From JAXLQL01 sp046331625 (GTDB lineage Bacteria > Acidobacteriota > Terriglobia > Bryobacterales > Bryobacteraceae): DNA of 64,000 nt. The position numbers and the translations under genes were made by a program. Within the stretch, counting starts at the first letter, position 1. Each line of letters begins with the position of its first letter. Shown here piece by piece: positions 1-8,662 of this stretch. The notes below the pieces were generated by a model. The model saw only the letters and a list, made by a program, of their open reading frames with translations, was not told where the DNA came from and did not search any database. The DNA lies in the NCBI GenBank assembly GCA_046331625.1, contig JAXLQL010000032.1, positions 1 to 64,000 on the forward strand, given 5' to 3'.

Positions 1-342
1 GGCGATTGGGGCAGCGGTGACCTGCTCGGCGCGCGTCCGCGCTTCCTCGATCCGGCGGCGTTCCGCAGTCCAACCGCTTACGCGTACGGAGACACGCCTG
101 GCGTCGGCGCCTATGGGCTCTACAATCCCGGCTTCTGGAACGAAGACGTGAGCGTGACGCGCCAGTTCGCCATCACGGAGCGCTTCAAGCTCGACTTCTC
201 CGCCGAAGGCTACAACGTCACGAATTCGACGCTGTTCAACGGTCCGGCTTCGCTCGACATCACCAACGCGAACTTCGGGCGCATCACGTCGCAGCAGAAT
301 TCACCGCGGTCCCTGCAATTAGCTCTGAAGCTGCAGTTCTAA
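1..342 (+). CDS. TonB-dependent receptor, C-terminal end (5' truncated by window)
   Basis: The frame is open from base 1 to the TAA at 340-342. It encodes the last 113 residues of an outer-membrane beta-barrel receptor. The stretch FKLDFSAEGYNVTNSTLFNG followed by a final aromatic residue (LQLALKLQF) is the usual end of Oar/CarboxypepD-reg TonB-dependent receptors, which are very numerous in Acidobacteriota. The terminal Phe is the signal recognised by the outer-membrane assembly (BAM) machinery. The N-terminal plug and substrate specificity lie outside the window, so the ligand cannot be inferred. Confidence 0.8.
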   Translation, partial: GDWGSGDLLGARPRFLDPAAFRSPTAYAYGDTPGVGAYGLYNPGFWNEDVSVTRQFAITERFKLDFSAEGYNVTNSTLFNGPASLDITNANFGRITSQQNSPRSLQLALKLQF

Positions 343-571
343 CGGGCCGCGGCTGCGGACTTGTGGCGCACGCTTCAGCGTACGGGCGGGCGCCTCAGTG
401 CTCTCTCGGGAAGTCGGAAATTCTTAGATGTCGACTCGTGCCGCCCGGCGAGGTGCCGATCTTCATAACCGTTGCGCGTTTATCGTTCCCTAGCAAGAGA
501 GGGCTGCGGTCACTCAATGGGTGGCTGCGGTGTCTCAGCCGCATCATGTAGCCATTTTTTCGAGGGCTTGA

Positions 572-958
572 TCACTCGCTTCGCGGTCGCGTAACCCGCC
601 GCTTCCTTTTCTGTGTCGAAGAGAAGACCATGCGGCGAGAACTGGGAAGTCTGGCTAAGTGCTCAATTTCTTTGGGCCACTCGCCGCGGAGGCTTTCGTT
701 GGTCCAGCGAAGCAGGTCGAAAGTCCCATCAGGACGCGAGGTCACGAACCACGCGGTTCCACTCTCGGAGTAGTTGGCCTCGATTACCAAGTCTGCACGC
801 CAGCGAAGGCCGGCCATACCGCCAGTTCCTGTTGCCGAAAGCGAACCGCTATCGTACACGATAATGGGAATTCCCCGCCCGCTTTCAGCCACAAGCGTCG
901 CGATGACGCCGATTCCCTCCGCCCACAACTCGGGATGAGCGAACGCCGCAACCTCCAA
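572..958 (-). CDS. hypothetical protein, possibly a gene remnant
   Basis: This 128-residue open frame has protein-like composition: a mixed hydrophobic/acidic first two thirds and a basic tail. I do not recognise a family. The only usual start is a weak TTG at 958. The frame stays open upstream to a stop near 1050 without any ATG or GTG, and no Shine-Dalgarno is evident. It could be a real small gene with a poor start or the 3' part of a decayed gene. Confidence 0.35.
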   Translation of the reverse strand: MEVAAFAHPELWAEGIGVIATLVAESGRGIPIIVYDSGSLSATGTGGMAGLRWRADLVIEANYSESGTAWFVTSRPDGTFDLLRWTNESLRGEWPKEIEHLARLPSSRRMVFSSTQKRKRRVTRPRSE

Positions 959-1273
959 ATCGGACGCACTCCAGTGCCCACTCTCGCCGCCCCGATACGC
1001 TCTACCGATTCTGGTCGAGTATCGTGTACTGAAAATTTCTTTTCTTCCTTGTTTTCAACCGCTCACGGGTTTCGATTTTGTCAGGACGAACCGCCCCCGC
1101 ACTACTCTTGGGATCGAGGAGGCTCGCATGACGAACCGCGCTCGCAACTCCGTCGAGCTCCAGGGATCGCACGCATCCTCCTCCAAGCGCTTACCGCGGG
1201 CGTGGGCAAAACCCCGCAAATGCACCCGCTAAAAGCGATTTTGCAAAACGAGAACCGGCCAAGGAGAATCACA
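959..1273. other. intergenic stretch, nothing recognised
   Basis: This 315-bp gap lies between two divergent small ORFs. It contains a pyrimidine-rich patch around 1035-1060 and the Shine-Dalgarno of the next gene at 1261-1267. I see no RNA gene, repeat or convincing promoter. Confidence 0.4.
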
Positions 1274-1546
1274 ATGAACATCTATCTCGACGACTCCATC
1301 GAGCCCGTCTACCACTCCATCACGTTCCATCCCGGATGGTCGCTCCGCGCGCTGCTCGCGGCCATTCGAGCCTGGGCCCGTTCCACGGTCACCAAGACTG
1401 CCCAGCAGAAGATAGAAGAGTCCAAGATGTGGACTGCCCTTCGCGACGCAATTTTCAACGCTTTGCTTCCGTTCCCGGATGCTCACCAGCAAGTCGGTTC
1501 CGCCATCGCAGCCGTCTATGAGAGCTTCAAGGACCAACCTGCATGA
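1274..1546 (+). CDS. small hypothetical protein
   Basis: The product is 90 residues. The start was chosen because AAGGAGA sits at 1261-1267, seven bases before the ATG at 1274; the same frame is open further upstream but without a credible start. The protein is mostly helical by eye, with a central stretch rich in Ala, Arg and Lys, and no signal peptide or membrane segment. Family and function are not recognised. It ends 40 bp before the stop of the convergent RNA methyltransferase. Confidence 0.55.
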   Translation: MNIYLDDSIEPVYHSITFHPGWSLRALLAAIRAWARSTVTKTAQQKIEESKMWTALRDAIFNALLPFPDAHQQVGSAIAAVYESFKDQPA

Positions 1547-1585
1547 AGACCGAATGGAGCGCTCTGCTTACGCGAGCCACGGTCA

Positions 1586-2716
1586 CTACGCCGGAACCAA
1601 CCGCGTCACCGTCTCAATGTGACTTGTCTGCGGGAACAGATCTACCACGGTCATCGACTCCACCGCGTAACCACCCGCCAACAGTGACGCAAGGTCGCGC
1701 GCCAGCGTCGACGGATCGCAGCTTACGATGTGCAGCCGCCGCGGCCGGATGCGCACCAACTCCGACACCACCTTCTTCCCCAGCCCGGCCCGCGGCGGAT
1801 CGGCCACCACAAAATCCGGCGCTCGATGCGTCCGCTCGAGGAAAGTCTCCACGTTCGCTTGATGCGCGGTCACGCCTGAGCGGGCCCGCCGTGCGTTGAA
1901 CTCGAGGTCGGTCACCGCACTCGCCACGGCTTCCACTGACGTAACCGAAACAAACCGCCGCGCCAGCGGAAGCGAGAACAATCCTACACCGGCGTAGAGA
2001 TCCAACGCCGATTCGCCCCGCACTTCGCCGAGCGCGCTCTCCACCAACGGCTCGATCAGGAACCGATTCACCTGGAAGAAAGATTTGTGGCTCACGCGAT
2101 AGGTGAGGTCGTCTACCGGATAGTCGAGCGATGCCGACATCGACCCTGGCAACTGCTCGCCGCACCACTCGAAGAACGATCGGCTCAAGTGCCGCGCTCC
2201 GGAATCGAGCACGTTTACCTGGAACTCCTTCTCGTTGGTGAACAGCTCCATCGAGCGGAGAAAGTTCGGCCATCGCCGGTCACGCATCATGCTCCGCAGC
2301 GCGCGAATCGCCTCGCTCAGCTTAGGTGACGCCACCGCGCACCGGTCCACGTCCACCACCTGATGAGTACCGGCTTCGTGGAATCCCACCGAGTCGCCTT
2401 CGAAATGCAACTGGATTCGGTTGCGGTACTCCCATCCCGGGCCCGCCACCAGTTCGATCCGCGACGGCGCTTCCACCTTTCCCGATCGCTTCAAAGTCTC
2501 GCGCACGATCTCGATCTTTTGAGCCGCCTGATAGGCGACGGAAGCGTGCTGATAGTGGCAGCCTCCGCACAGCCCGAAGTACGGACACCGCGGCTGTACG
2601 CGCTCCGACGACGCCTCGAGCACTTGCAACACGCGCGCCCGAACCAGATCGGGCTTCTCGGTCACCGCATCGAGCGACACCAACTCGCCCGGCAGCGCGA
2701 ACGGAGTCAAGATCAC
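1586..2716 (-). CDS. class I RNA (uracil-C5) methyltransferase, RlmD/TrmA family
   Basis: This enzyme transfers methyl from S-adenosylmethionine to C5 of a uridine in rRNA or tRNA. Fe-S ligands are visible at C44, C50, C53 (CPYFGLCGGC) and C126. The SAM loop is LDLYAGVGLFSLP near 238-250, followed by VVADPPRAG near 303. The catalytic nucleophile is C333 in VSCDPSTLARD and the general-base Glu is E368 in HIETVTRL. The GTG at 2716 is the first usual start, but the frame continues upstream through VEKLVYGGDALARADGR, which matches the conserved TRAM-domain start of the family. The true start therefore probably lies upstream, up to the in-frame stop near 2793, at a non-canonical codon such as ATC at 2785-2783. 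Divergent from trpS. Which uridine is modified cannot be told. Confidence 0.88.
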   Translation of the reverse strand: MILTPFALPGELVSLDAVTEKPDLVRARVLQVLEASSERVQPRCPYFGLCGGCHYQHASVAYQAAQKIEIVRETLKRSGKVEAPSRIELVAGPGWEYRNRIQLHFEGDSVGFHEAGTHQVVDVDRCAVASPKLSEAIRALRSMMRDRRWPNFLRSMELFTNEKEFQVNVLDSGARHLSRSFFEWCGEQLPGSMSASLDYPVDDLTYRVSHKSFFQVNRFLIEPLVESALGEVRGESALDLYAGVGLFSLPLARRFVSVTSVEAVASAVTDLEFNARRARSGVTAHQANVETFLERTHRAPDFVVADPPRAGLGKKVVSELVRIRPRRLHIVSCDPSTLARDLASLLAGGYAVESMTVVDLFPQTSHIETVTRLVPA

Positions 2717-2815
2717 TCGTCCGTCTGCCCTGGCCAGCGCGTCGCCGCCGTATACCAGCTTTTCTACTCTGACTTCGTTTACGATGGTTTCTTACCTCAA
2801 CTGATCGAATCGAAC

Positions 2816-3835
2816 ATGAAACGTGTCTTCTCCGGCGTCCAACCGTCGGGCAATCTCCATATTGGCAACTACCTGGGCGCCATCAAGAATTTCGTCAAGC
2901 TCCAGTATGACTACCAGTGCATCTTTTGCGTGGTCGATCTGCATGCCGTCACCCTCTATCAAAAGCCCGAGGAACTGCGCGCCAAGATTCTCGAAATCGC
3001 CGCGTTGTTCCTGGCGGCGGGCATTGATCCGAAGGTTTCCTCTCTCATTGTGCAGTCGGCCGTTCCCGCCCATGCGGAACTGGCTTGGATGCTTACCTGC
3101 GTCACTCCCGTCGGCTGGCTCCATCGCATGACTCAGTTCAAACACCGCCTCGAGCAGCTCAAGGTCAAGCTCGAGTCAGGCAAAGAGGATCAGCTCGTTT
3201 CGGTCGGCGACGGTATTCTCCAATACCCGGTCCTCATGGCAGCCGACATTCTACTGTACAACGCCTCCATCGTTCCCGTGGGTGAGGACCAGGCACAGCA
3301 CCTCGAACTGACCCGCGACATCGCCGAGCGATTCAACTCTATGTACGGCGACACGTTCGTCGTGCCGGCCACCAAGCTTCCCGCGGTGGGCGCGCGCGTC
3401 ATGGGTCTCGATGATCCGTCGAAGAAGATGAGCAAGTCCGCCTCCGGCGCCAATCACGCCATCGCCCTGCTTGACCCCATCGACGTCGCCCGCAAGAAAG
3501 TCATGCGCGCCGTTACCGACACCCAGCCCGCCGTCGACTTCGAGTCGCTCGGTGAAGGCGTCGCCAACCTGCTGGGAATCTACCAGGCCTTCAGCGAATG
3601 CACTTACGATCAGCTTCGCAGCGAGTTCGCCGGCAAACGGTACGGCGACACCAAAAAGCTCGTCGCCGAAATGGTGATTAGCCATCTCGAACCGTTCCAG
3701 CAGCGCTATCGCGAGATCACGGCGGACCCTGCCTATGTCGCTGGCATCTTGCGCGAGGGCGCCGCACGCGTCACCCCGATCGCTGACGCCACCGTGCTAG
3801 ACGCCAAGCGCAAGATGGGACTCTACACGGAGTGA
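2816..3835 (+). CDS. trpS: tryptophanyl-tRNA synthetase
   Basis: This cytoplasmic class Ic aminoacyl-tRNA synthetase charges tRNA-Trp with tryptophan using ATP. The product is 339 residues, the usual length. The HIGH-type motif is HIGN at residues 15-18, and the KMSKS loop is present near residue 200 (DDPSKKMSKS). The start MKRVFSGVQPSGNLHIGNYL at 2816 is the family start; the longer open frame upstream overlaps the methyltransferase and is rejected. The TGA overlaps the GTG start of the downstream MFS gene by four bases, which suggests translational coupling. Confidence 0.97.
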   Translation: MKRVFSGVQPSGNLHIGNYLGAIKNFVKLQYDYQCIFCVVDLHAVTLYQKPEELRAKILEIAALFLAAGIDPKVSSLIVQSAVPAHAELAWMLTCVTPVGWLHRMTQFKHRLEQLKVKLESGKEDQLVSVGDGILQYPVLMAADILLYNASIVPVGEDQAQHLELTRDIAERFNSMYGDTFVVPATKLPAVGARVMGLDDPSKKMSKSASGANHAIALLDPIDVARKKVMRAVTDTQPAVDFESLGEGVANLLGIYQAFSECTYDQLRSEFAGKRYGDTKKLVAEMVISHLEPFQQRYREITADPAYVAGILREGAARVTPIADATVLDAKRKMGLYTE

Positions 3836-5142
3836 CCGACGAGCCTTCACGGCGCCTCGGGTTTCGGTTCTACCTGCGCATGCTCCGCGAGAACCGGAAC
3901 CTTCGGCTGCTGTGGTTCGCGCAAATCGTCAGCGAACTCGGTGACTGGCTCTACGCCGTCGTCATCTACGATCTGCTCTTGCGCCGCACCGGAACCGCGC
4001 AGTCCGTGGCTCTTGCCGTCATCGCGCAGGTGCTTCCGCAAGTAGTGGCGGCTCCCATGGCGGGCGTGCTCAACGATCGTCTTCCTCGCCGCTGGGTGAT
4101 GATCGCCTCAGACTTCATCCGCGCCGCCATTGTGCTCGGGATGCTCGCTGCCGTGCGTGCGGAAATGATGTGGCCCATCTACCTGCTGCTGTTCGCCGAA
4201 ACCACGCTCTGGGGATTCTTCGAACCCGGCCGCTCGGCCATCCTGCCCAATCTCACGCGCGATCCGCAAGAGACCCTTGCCGCGAATTCGCTCTCCACAG
4301 CCACTTGGTCTTTCAATCTCGTCGCCGGTTCGGCGCTCGGCGGCTTCATCGCCGTTGCCGCGGGCGCGGACGCCGTGTTCCTGATCAACGCCGCGTCATT
4401 TCTGGTCTCAGCCGCATGCCTGCTCGCAATGAAGGCTGAGGAACCGCATGCTGCTGGACACCCGCCGCTCCGCTTGCGCGATCTCTTCGACTTCTCACCG
4501 ATCGTCGAGGGGTATCGCTACGTCAGTCGCGACCGCCGCACCATGGCGCTGCTGTGGGCCAAAGCCGGCCTCGGCTTGATGGGCTCGAACTACGTGATTC
4601 TCACTCTGTTCGGTGAGCGCGTATTCGCCGTCTCGGGCAAGCCCATCCTCGGCATGAGCTTTCTCATGGCTGCGCGCGGAGTCGGCGCACTTCTCGGTCC
4701 GGCTGTGGGCGGATGGTGGGCCGCCGGCCGCTCCAAGCAAATGCTGCGCGGCATCCTCCTTGGATTCCTTCTCGGTTCGGCCGGCTACTTCGCTCTCGGG
4801 CTTGCGCCCTCCATTGCCGCGGCCATCGCACTCGTCACCGTGGCTCATGCCGGTGGCTCGATGATTTGGGTCTTTGAAACAACCATGCTGCAGAGTCAGA
4901 CGGACGATCGCTTCCGTGGCCGCGTCTTTTCAGCGGACCTCTGCTTTCTGGTCATGGCGATGGCGGCCAGCATTGCGTCCACCAGCGTCCTCGTCGATCG
5001 AGGGCTTCCCGTGCGCCAGGCGAGCATGGTGCTGGGCGCTGTGCTACTGCTTCCGGCCGCGCTTTGGTTGACTCGTGCCTTGCCGCTTTGGCGGAACGAC
5101 GGTGACTCTCGCGAACCCCTCGGCTCGCGTGGGCTTGACTAG
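3832..5142 (+). CDS. MFS transporter (EntS-like exporter family)
   Basis: This is a 436-residue inner-membrane protein with about twelve hydrophobic segments. The start region RLLWFAQIVSELGDWLYAVVIYDL and the MFS loop signature GVLNDRLPRRWVM (about residues 78-90) resemble the MFS_3/EntS group of drug or siderophore exporters. It starts with GTG overlapping the trpS stop (GTGA). The substrate cannot be deduced. Its last 99 bases overlap the convergent kinase gene. Confidence 0.85.
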   Translation: MTDEPSRRLGFRFYLRMLRENRNLRLLWFAQIVSELGDWLYAVVIYDLLLRRTGTAQSVALAVIAQVLPQVVAAPMAGVLNDRLPRRWVMIASDFIRAAIVLGMLAAVRAEMMWPIYLLLFAETTLWGFFEPGRSAILPNLTRDPQETLAANSLSTATWSFNLVAGSALGGFIAVAAGADAVFLINAASFLVSAACLLAMKAEEPHAAGHPPLRLRDLFDFSPIVEGYRYVSRDRRTMALLWAKAGLGLMGSNYVILTLFGERVFAVSGKPILGMSFLMAARGVGALLGPAVGGWWAAGRSKQMLRGILLGFLLGSAGYFALGLAPSIAAAIALVTVAHAGGSMIWVFETTMLQSQTDDRFRGRVFSADLCFLVMAMAASIASTSVLVDRGLPVRQASMVLGAVLLLPAALWLTRALPLWRNDGDSREPLGSRGLD

Positions 5143-5526
5143 CTTCTCCGCCATCCGCTCGAGCACTTCGTCGGGAACCACACGCGCTCTACCGCGATTC
5201 CGCTTCTTGCAGGTGGCTAGGGGCACATTGAAGAACACCGCCTCCACGCGGCACCCGGCGAGCTTCAGGTACGGCCGACGTTCCCACGGCGTCAGGTGCG
5301 TCGCATCGATGCACGTGACCGGCCGCCCGATCTGGATCCGGTGGCGCAACAGGTAGCGTATCGTCGCGAAGACGCGCTTGTGGATCGACTGGTCGCGCTC
5401 GTCGTCGGCGAGCACGGCCCGGATCGCGTCGCTCGACAAAACCGGCAACTTTTGTTTCGCCGCCCAAGTCGACTTGCCGCATCCCGGCAACCCCACCAGC
5501 ACCACCACACGAGGTCTAAGTGCCAA
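5044..5526 (-). CDS. P-loop kinase (polynucleotide kinase / zeta-toxin-like AAA ATPase)
   Basis: This 160-residue protein has a Walker A motif at residues 11-20 (VGLPGCGKST), followed by LSSDAIRAVLADD and a Walker-B-like strand with IDATHLTPWERRPYL. That layout matches small PNK-like nucleoside/polynucleotide kinases. The C-terminus is basic (PKRGRKQ). The 3' end overlaps the convergent MFS gene by about 99 bp. The substrate is unknown. Confidence 0.75.
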   Translation of the reverse strand: MALRPRVVVLVGLPGCGKSTWAAKQKLPVLSSDAIRAVLADDERDQSIHKRVFATIRYLLRHRIQIGRPVTCIDATHLTPWERRPYLKLAGCRVEAVFFNVPLATCKKRNRGRARVVPDEVLERMAEKLVKPTRAEGFARVTVVPPKRQGTSQPKRGRKQ

Positions 5527-5591
5527 GCTCTCTACCCTCGGTCACACCTTCAACTCAGCCACCCTTCAACTCAGCCACTGCTTTGGAATGT

Positions 5592-5694
5592 GGGGCAGGC
5601 TTCAGCCTGCGCGGGACTTCAGTCCCGCCGCTCGAAGCAGCGTACCACGCAAGTCGAGGGGCCGCAGGCCCCTCAGCGGACCACAGGTCCGCCC
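5592..5694. repeat. REP-like paired palindromes (two modules)
   Basis: Four short palindromes lie in a row in the gap between the kinase and fadE. The first module is GCAGGCTTCAGCCTGC next to GCGGGACTTCAGTCCCGC. The second, about 30 bp on, is AGGGGCCGCAGGCCCCT next to GCGGACCACAGGTCCGC. Each arm pair is perfect with a short centre. The first module recurs at several other gaps in this window. It could act as a transcript-end hairpin between the convergent genes or be a dispersed REP element. Confidence 0.8.
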
Positions 5695-5703
5695 TACCAT
5701 GCC

Positions 5704-7464
5704 TCACAGTGTGTATCTTTCCGCCGCCAGTAGCTTCCCCGCGATCTTCCTCCGCAATTCGATCGCATTCACCGGCTCGAACCGCGTGAACCGCTTCAGA
5801 ATCGAAAGATTCATCCGCATCGTATCGCCTTCGCCGCACGCCGCCACCACGTTCCGAGCGTGCGAATCCACCGTCTCCATCGCTTCGCGCAGGAACACCG
5901 CCGCCATGTCGAGCGCCATCTCCGCCTTCGCGGCCGGCATTTTCCGCGCCCGCAACAGCACGCTCTCCATCGCGAACGCACTCATCGCGATCTCGGTGAT
6001 CGAAGCCAAAATCTCCTGCTGATTCTCGAGCTCACCTTGGAACTTCTGATACGCCACGCCCATCGCAAACAGAGCCGCGCGCTTGGCGTTCGCCACCAGC
6101 GTCTCGTCGGACCGCTCGGAAAGCGCCGGACCTTCCATGATCTCGGCCTGCAGCTTCTTCACCGCTTCCACCAACGGGAGCTTCCCGCGCTGCGCCCGCT
6201 TCAGCATCATGCCCGTGGCGAGCATCCGGTTGATCTCGTTCGTGCCTTCGAAGATCCGGTTGATGCGCGAATCGCGATAGGCACGCTCCACCGCATAGTC
6301 CTGGTGGAAGCCGTATCCGCCGTGGATCTGCACGCCTTCATCGGTCACGTAGTCGAGCACTTCGCTCGCGAACACCTTCACGTACGAACACTCGGTGGCG
6401 AACTCCTCCACCGCCTTCATCAGCGTCTCGGATGCGCCCGGCGCGTCCCAGGTGAAGTCTTCGAGATGCCGCTCGATCATCCCCGTCACGCGATAGCTCA
6501 TCGTCTCCGCCGCGAAGATGCGGATCGCCATCTCGGCCAGCTTGTGCTGGATCATTCCGAACTCGCCGATCGACTTGCCGAACGCCTTCCGCTCCTTGGC
6601 GTACTTCAAGCAGATCTGCAAGACGTTCTTCGACCCACCCACCGTCCCCGGACCGAGCTTCAGTCGCCCGACATTCAAAATGTTGAACGCGATGATGTGC
6701 CCGCGGCCGATCTCGCCGAGCACATTCTCCACCGGCACTTTCACGTTGTCGAAGTAGACAGCCGTGGTGGAACTGCCCTTGATTCCCATCTTCTTCTCTT
6801 CGACCCCGGGAGTTACGCCCGGCCACGCGCGTTCCACCAGAAACGCCGTGAACTTCTCGCCGCCCACCTTGGCGAACACCGTGTAAAGATCGGCGCCGCC
6901 GCCGTTGGTGATCCACATCTTCTGGCCGTTCAGCACGTAGTGCGTGCCGTCGGCGCTCAGGTCCGCGCGCGTCTTCGCGGCCAGCGCATCGGAACCCGCG
7001 TGCGGTTCACTCAAGCAATACGCGCCAACCATCTCCGCCTTGGCCAGTTTCGTGAGATATTTCGCCTTCTGTTGTTCGTTGCCGAATAGCAGCAACGGCA
7101 GCGTGCCGATGCCGCTGTGCCCACCGTGCCACCCGGAGTACGATGCGTCGCGAGCCAGATTCTCGGCCACAATCATGGCTGACGTGAAATCGAGCTCCAT
7201 GCCTCCGAACTTTTCGGGCACCACCACCGCGGTCAACCCCAACTCAGCCGACTTGCGCAGCACTTTGATGGCAACGCCGGGCTCCTGATGCTGGATCGCC
7301 TCGATGTTGGGCACGATCTCACCCTGACAGAAATCCGCCGTCACCTTCGCGATCGCCTTATGCTCGCTGGTGAAATCCTCGGGTGTGAAAACGTCCTCCG
7401 GCGTTGCCGCCGAAAGCAGGAATCCGCCGCCAATCGGAAGTGTCTTCGTTGCCGTCGCTGTCAT
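5704..7464 (-). CDS. fadE: acyl-CoA dehydrogenase (FadE type, long form)
   Basis: FAD enzyme for the first oxidation step of beta-oxidation (acyl-CoA to trans-2-enoyl-CoA). The product is 586 residues, close to the long Bacillus FadE form with an extra C-terminal helical domain. Visible features: YCLSEPHAGSDA and QKMWITNGGGADLY (substrate/FAD strands), LKYAKERKAFGKSIGEF, and GGYGFHQDYAVERAYRDSRI followed by IFEGTNEINR carrying the catalytic Glu. The ATG at 7464 has GGGGGCAG just upstream; longer frames give an unlikely Arg-rich leader. It is the last gene of the fadN-fadA-fadE operon, with 11 bp between fadA and fadE. Confidence 0.93.
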   Translation of the reverse strand: MTATATKTLPIGGGFLLSAATPEDVFTPEDFTSEHKAIAKVTADFCQGEIVPNIEAIQHQEPGVAIKVLRKSAELGLTAVVVPEKFGGMELDFTSAMIVAENLARDASYSGWHGGHSGIGTLPLLLFGNEQQKAKYLTKLAKAEMVGAYCLSEPHAGSDALAAKTRADLSADGTHYVLNGQKMWITNGGGADLYTVFAKVGGEKFTAFLVERAWPGVTPGVEEKKMGIKGSSTTAVYFDNVKVPVENVLGEIGRGHIIAFNILNVGRLKLGPGTVGGSKNVLQICLKYAKERKAFGKSIGEFGMIQHKLAEMAIRIFAAETMSYRVTGMIERHLEDFTWDAPGASETLMKAVEEFATECSYVKVFASEVLDYVTDEGVQIHGGYGFHQDYAVERAYRDSRINRIFEGTNEINRMLATGMMLKRAQRGKLPLVEAVKKLQAEIMEGPALSERSDETLVANAKRAALFAMGVAYQKFQGELENQQEILASITEIAMSAFAMESVLLRARKMPAAKAEMALDMAAVFLREAMETVDSHARNVVAACGEGDTMRMNLSILKRFTRFEPVNAIELRRKIAGKLLAAERYTL

Positions 7465-7475
7465 ACTGCCCCCAT

Positions 7476-8651
7476 TTACATCAACTCGAAAATTCCCGCG
7501 GCGCCTTGGCCGCCGCCGATACACATCGTCACCATTCCATAGCGCGACTCTCGCCGCCGCATCTCGCGCAGAATCGTCGCCGTCAGCTTCGCGCCCGTGC
7601 ACCCCAGGGGATGCCCCAGCGCCACCGCGCCGCCATTCACGTTCACGCGCTCCACGTCGAGCCCGGCCTTTTTGATCACCGCCAACGCCTGCGCCGCGAA
7701 CGCTTCGTTCAACTCGATCACGCCGATATCCTCGGTCTTCAAACCGGCAAGCGCCAAGGCTTTCGGAATCGCCACCACCGGCCCGATACCCATGATCTCC
7801 GGTGGCACGCCGCCCACAGCGAAACTCACGAAGCGCGCCATCGGCTTCAACCCCAATACGCGAGCCCTACGCTCTGACATCACCAGTGCCGCCGCGGCGC
7901 CGTCACTCGTCTGTGAGGAATTGCCGGCCGTCACCGTACCCTTCGAATGGAACACCGGCTTGAGCTTCGCAAGCGCTTCCACCGAAGTATCCGCACGCGG
8001 CCCTTCATCCTGCGCGAACGTCTTCTTCGAGTGCTTCCGCTTGCCCGCCTCGAGCACGGTGGACTCTACCTCCACCGGTACGATCTCATCGTCGAACTTG
8101 CCGCCGGCCTGCGCTGCTAGCGCGTTCTTGTGGCTCCGATAGGCGAACTCATCGGCTTGCTGCCGCGCGACCCCATACTTGCGAGCCACGTTCTCCGCCG
8201 TCAGGCCCATGTTGATGTAGACCTGCGGCATGTTGTCCACCATCCACGGATTCGGCGCCAGCTTGTTCCCCGACATCGGGATCATGCTCATTGACTCGGC
8301 GCCGCCGGCCACCACGATCTCCGCCGAGCCGGCGCGAATCTTCTCCGCCGCCATTGCGATCGCTTGCAGCCCCGAAGAACAGAACCGGTTGATCGTCACC
8401 GCCGGCACCATGTCCGGAAACCCAGCGCGCAACGAAGCTATCCGCGCCATGTTCATTCCCGATTCGCCTTCCGGCATCGCGCACCCGAGAATGACGTCGT
8501 CGATTGCTTCCATCTCCACTTGCGGATACTTCTCGAGCAGGGCGCGAAACACCGTCGCAGCCAGATCATCCGGACGGCTGTTGCGCAGCGTCCCTCGCGG
8601 AGCCTTCCCAGCGGCGGTCCGCAAGCAATCCACGATTACGGCTTCCTGCAT
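7476..8651 (-). CDS. fadA: acetyl-CoA acyltransferase (thiolase)
   Basis: Thiolytic cleavage of 3-ketoacyl-CoA, the last step of each beta-oxidation round. The product is 391 residues. The acylated Cys lies in NRFCSSGLQAIA (about residue 90). The other catalytic segments are ELNEAFAAQ, NVNGGAVALGHPLGCTGA (His) and MCIGGGQGAAG (second Cys). The ATG at 8651 follows GAGGAG at ideal spacing. It lies 11 bp after fadN and 11 bp before fadE, so the three are surely co-transcribed. Confidence 0.96.
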   Translation of the reverse strand: MQEAVIVDCLRTAAGKAPRGTLRNSRPDDLAATVFRALLEKYPQVEMEAIDDVILGCAMPEGESGMNMARIASLRAGFPDMVPAVTINRFCSSGLQAIAMAAEKIRAGSAEIVVAGGAESMSMIPMSGNKLAPNPWMVDNMPQVYINMGLTAENVARKYGVARQQADEFAYRSHKNALAAQAGGKFDDEIVPVEVESTVLEAGKRKHSKKTFAQDEGPRADTSVEALAKLKPVFHSKGTVTAGNSSQTSDGAAAALVMSERRARVLGLKPMARFVSFAVGGVPPEIMGIGPVVAIPKALALAGLKTEDIGVIELNEAFAAQALAVIKKAGLDVERVNVNGGAVALGHPLGCTGAKLTATILREMRRRESRYGMVTMCIGGGQGAAGIFELM

Positions 8652-8662
8652 GGTCTCCTCTT

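Noticed and set aside
343..571. Small plus-strand frame at 363-551 and a weak palindrome at about 368-385
   Set aside because: No ribosome site or family for the frame; GCACGCTTCAGCGTAC is an imperfect, isolated hairpin and may only be a degenerate REP copy or a receptor-gene terminator.
659..1546. 295-codon frame as one gene
   Set aside because: Only the last 90 codons, which begin after a strong ribosome site at 1261-1267, look like a gene; the earlier part overlaps the minus-strand ORF and has low-quality composition.
2363..2815. Extended N-terminus of tryptophanyl-tRNA synthetase
   Set aside because: It is antisense to the RNA methyltransferase and precedes the invariant family start MKRVFSGVQPSG.
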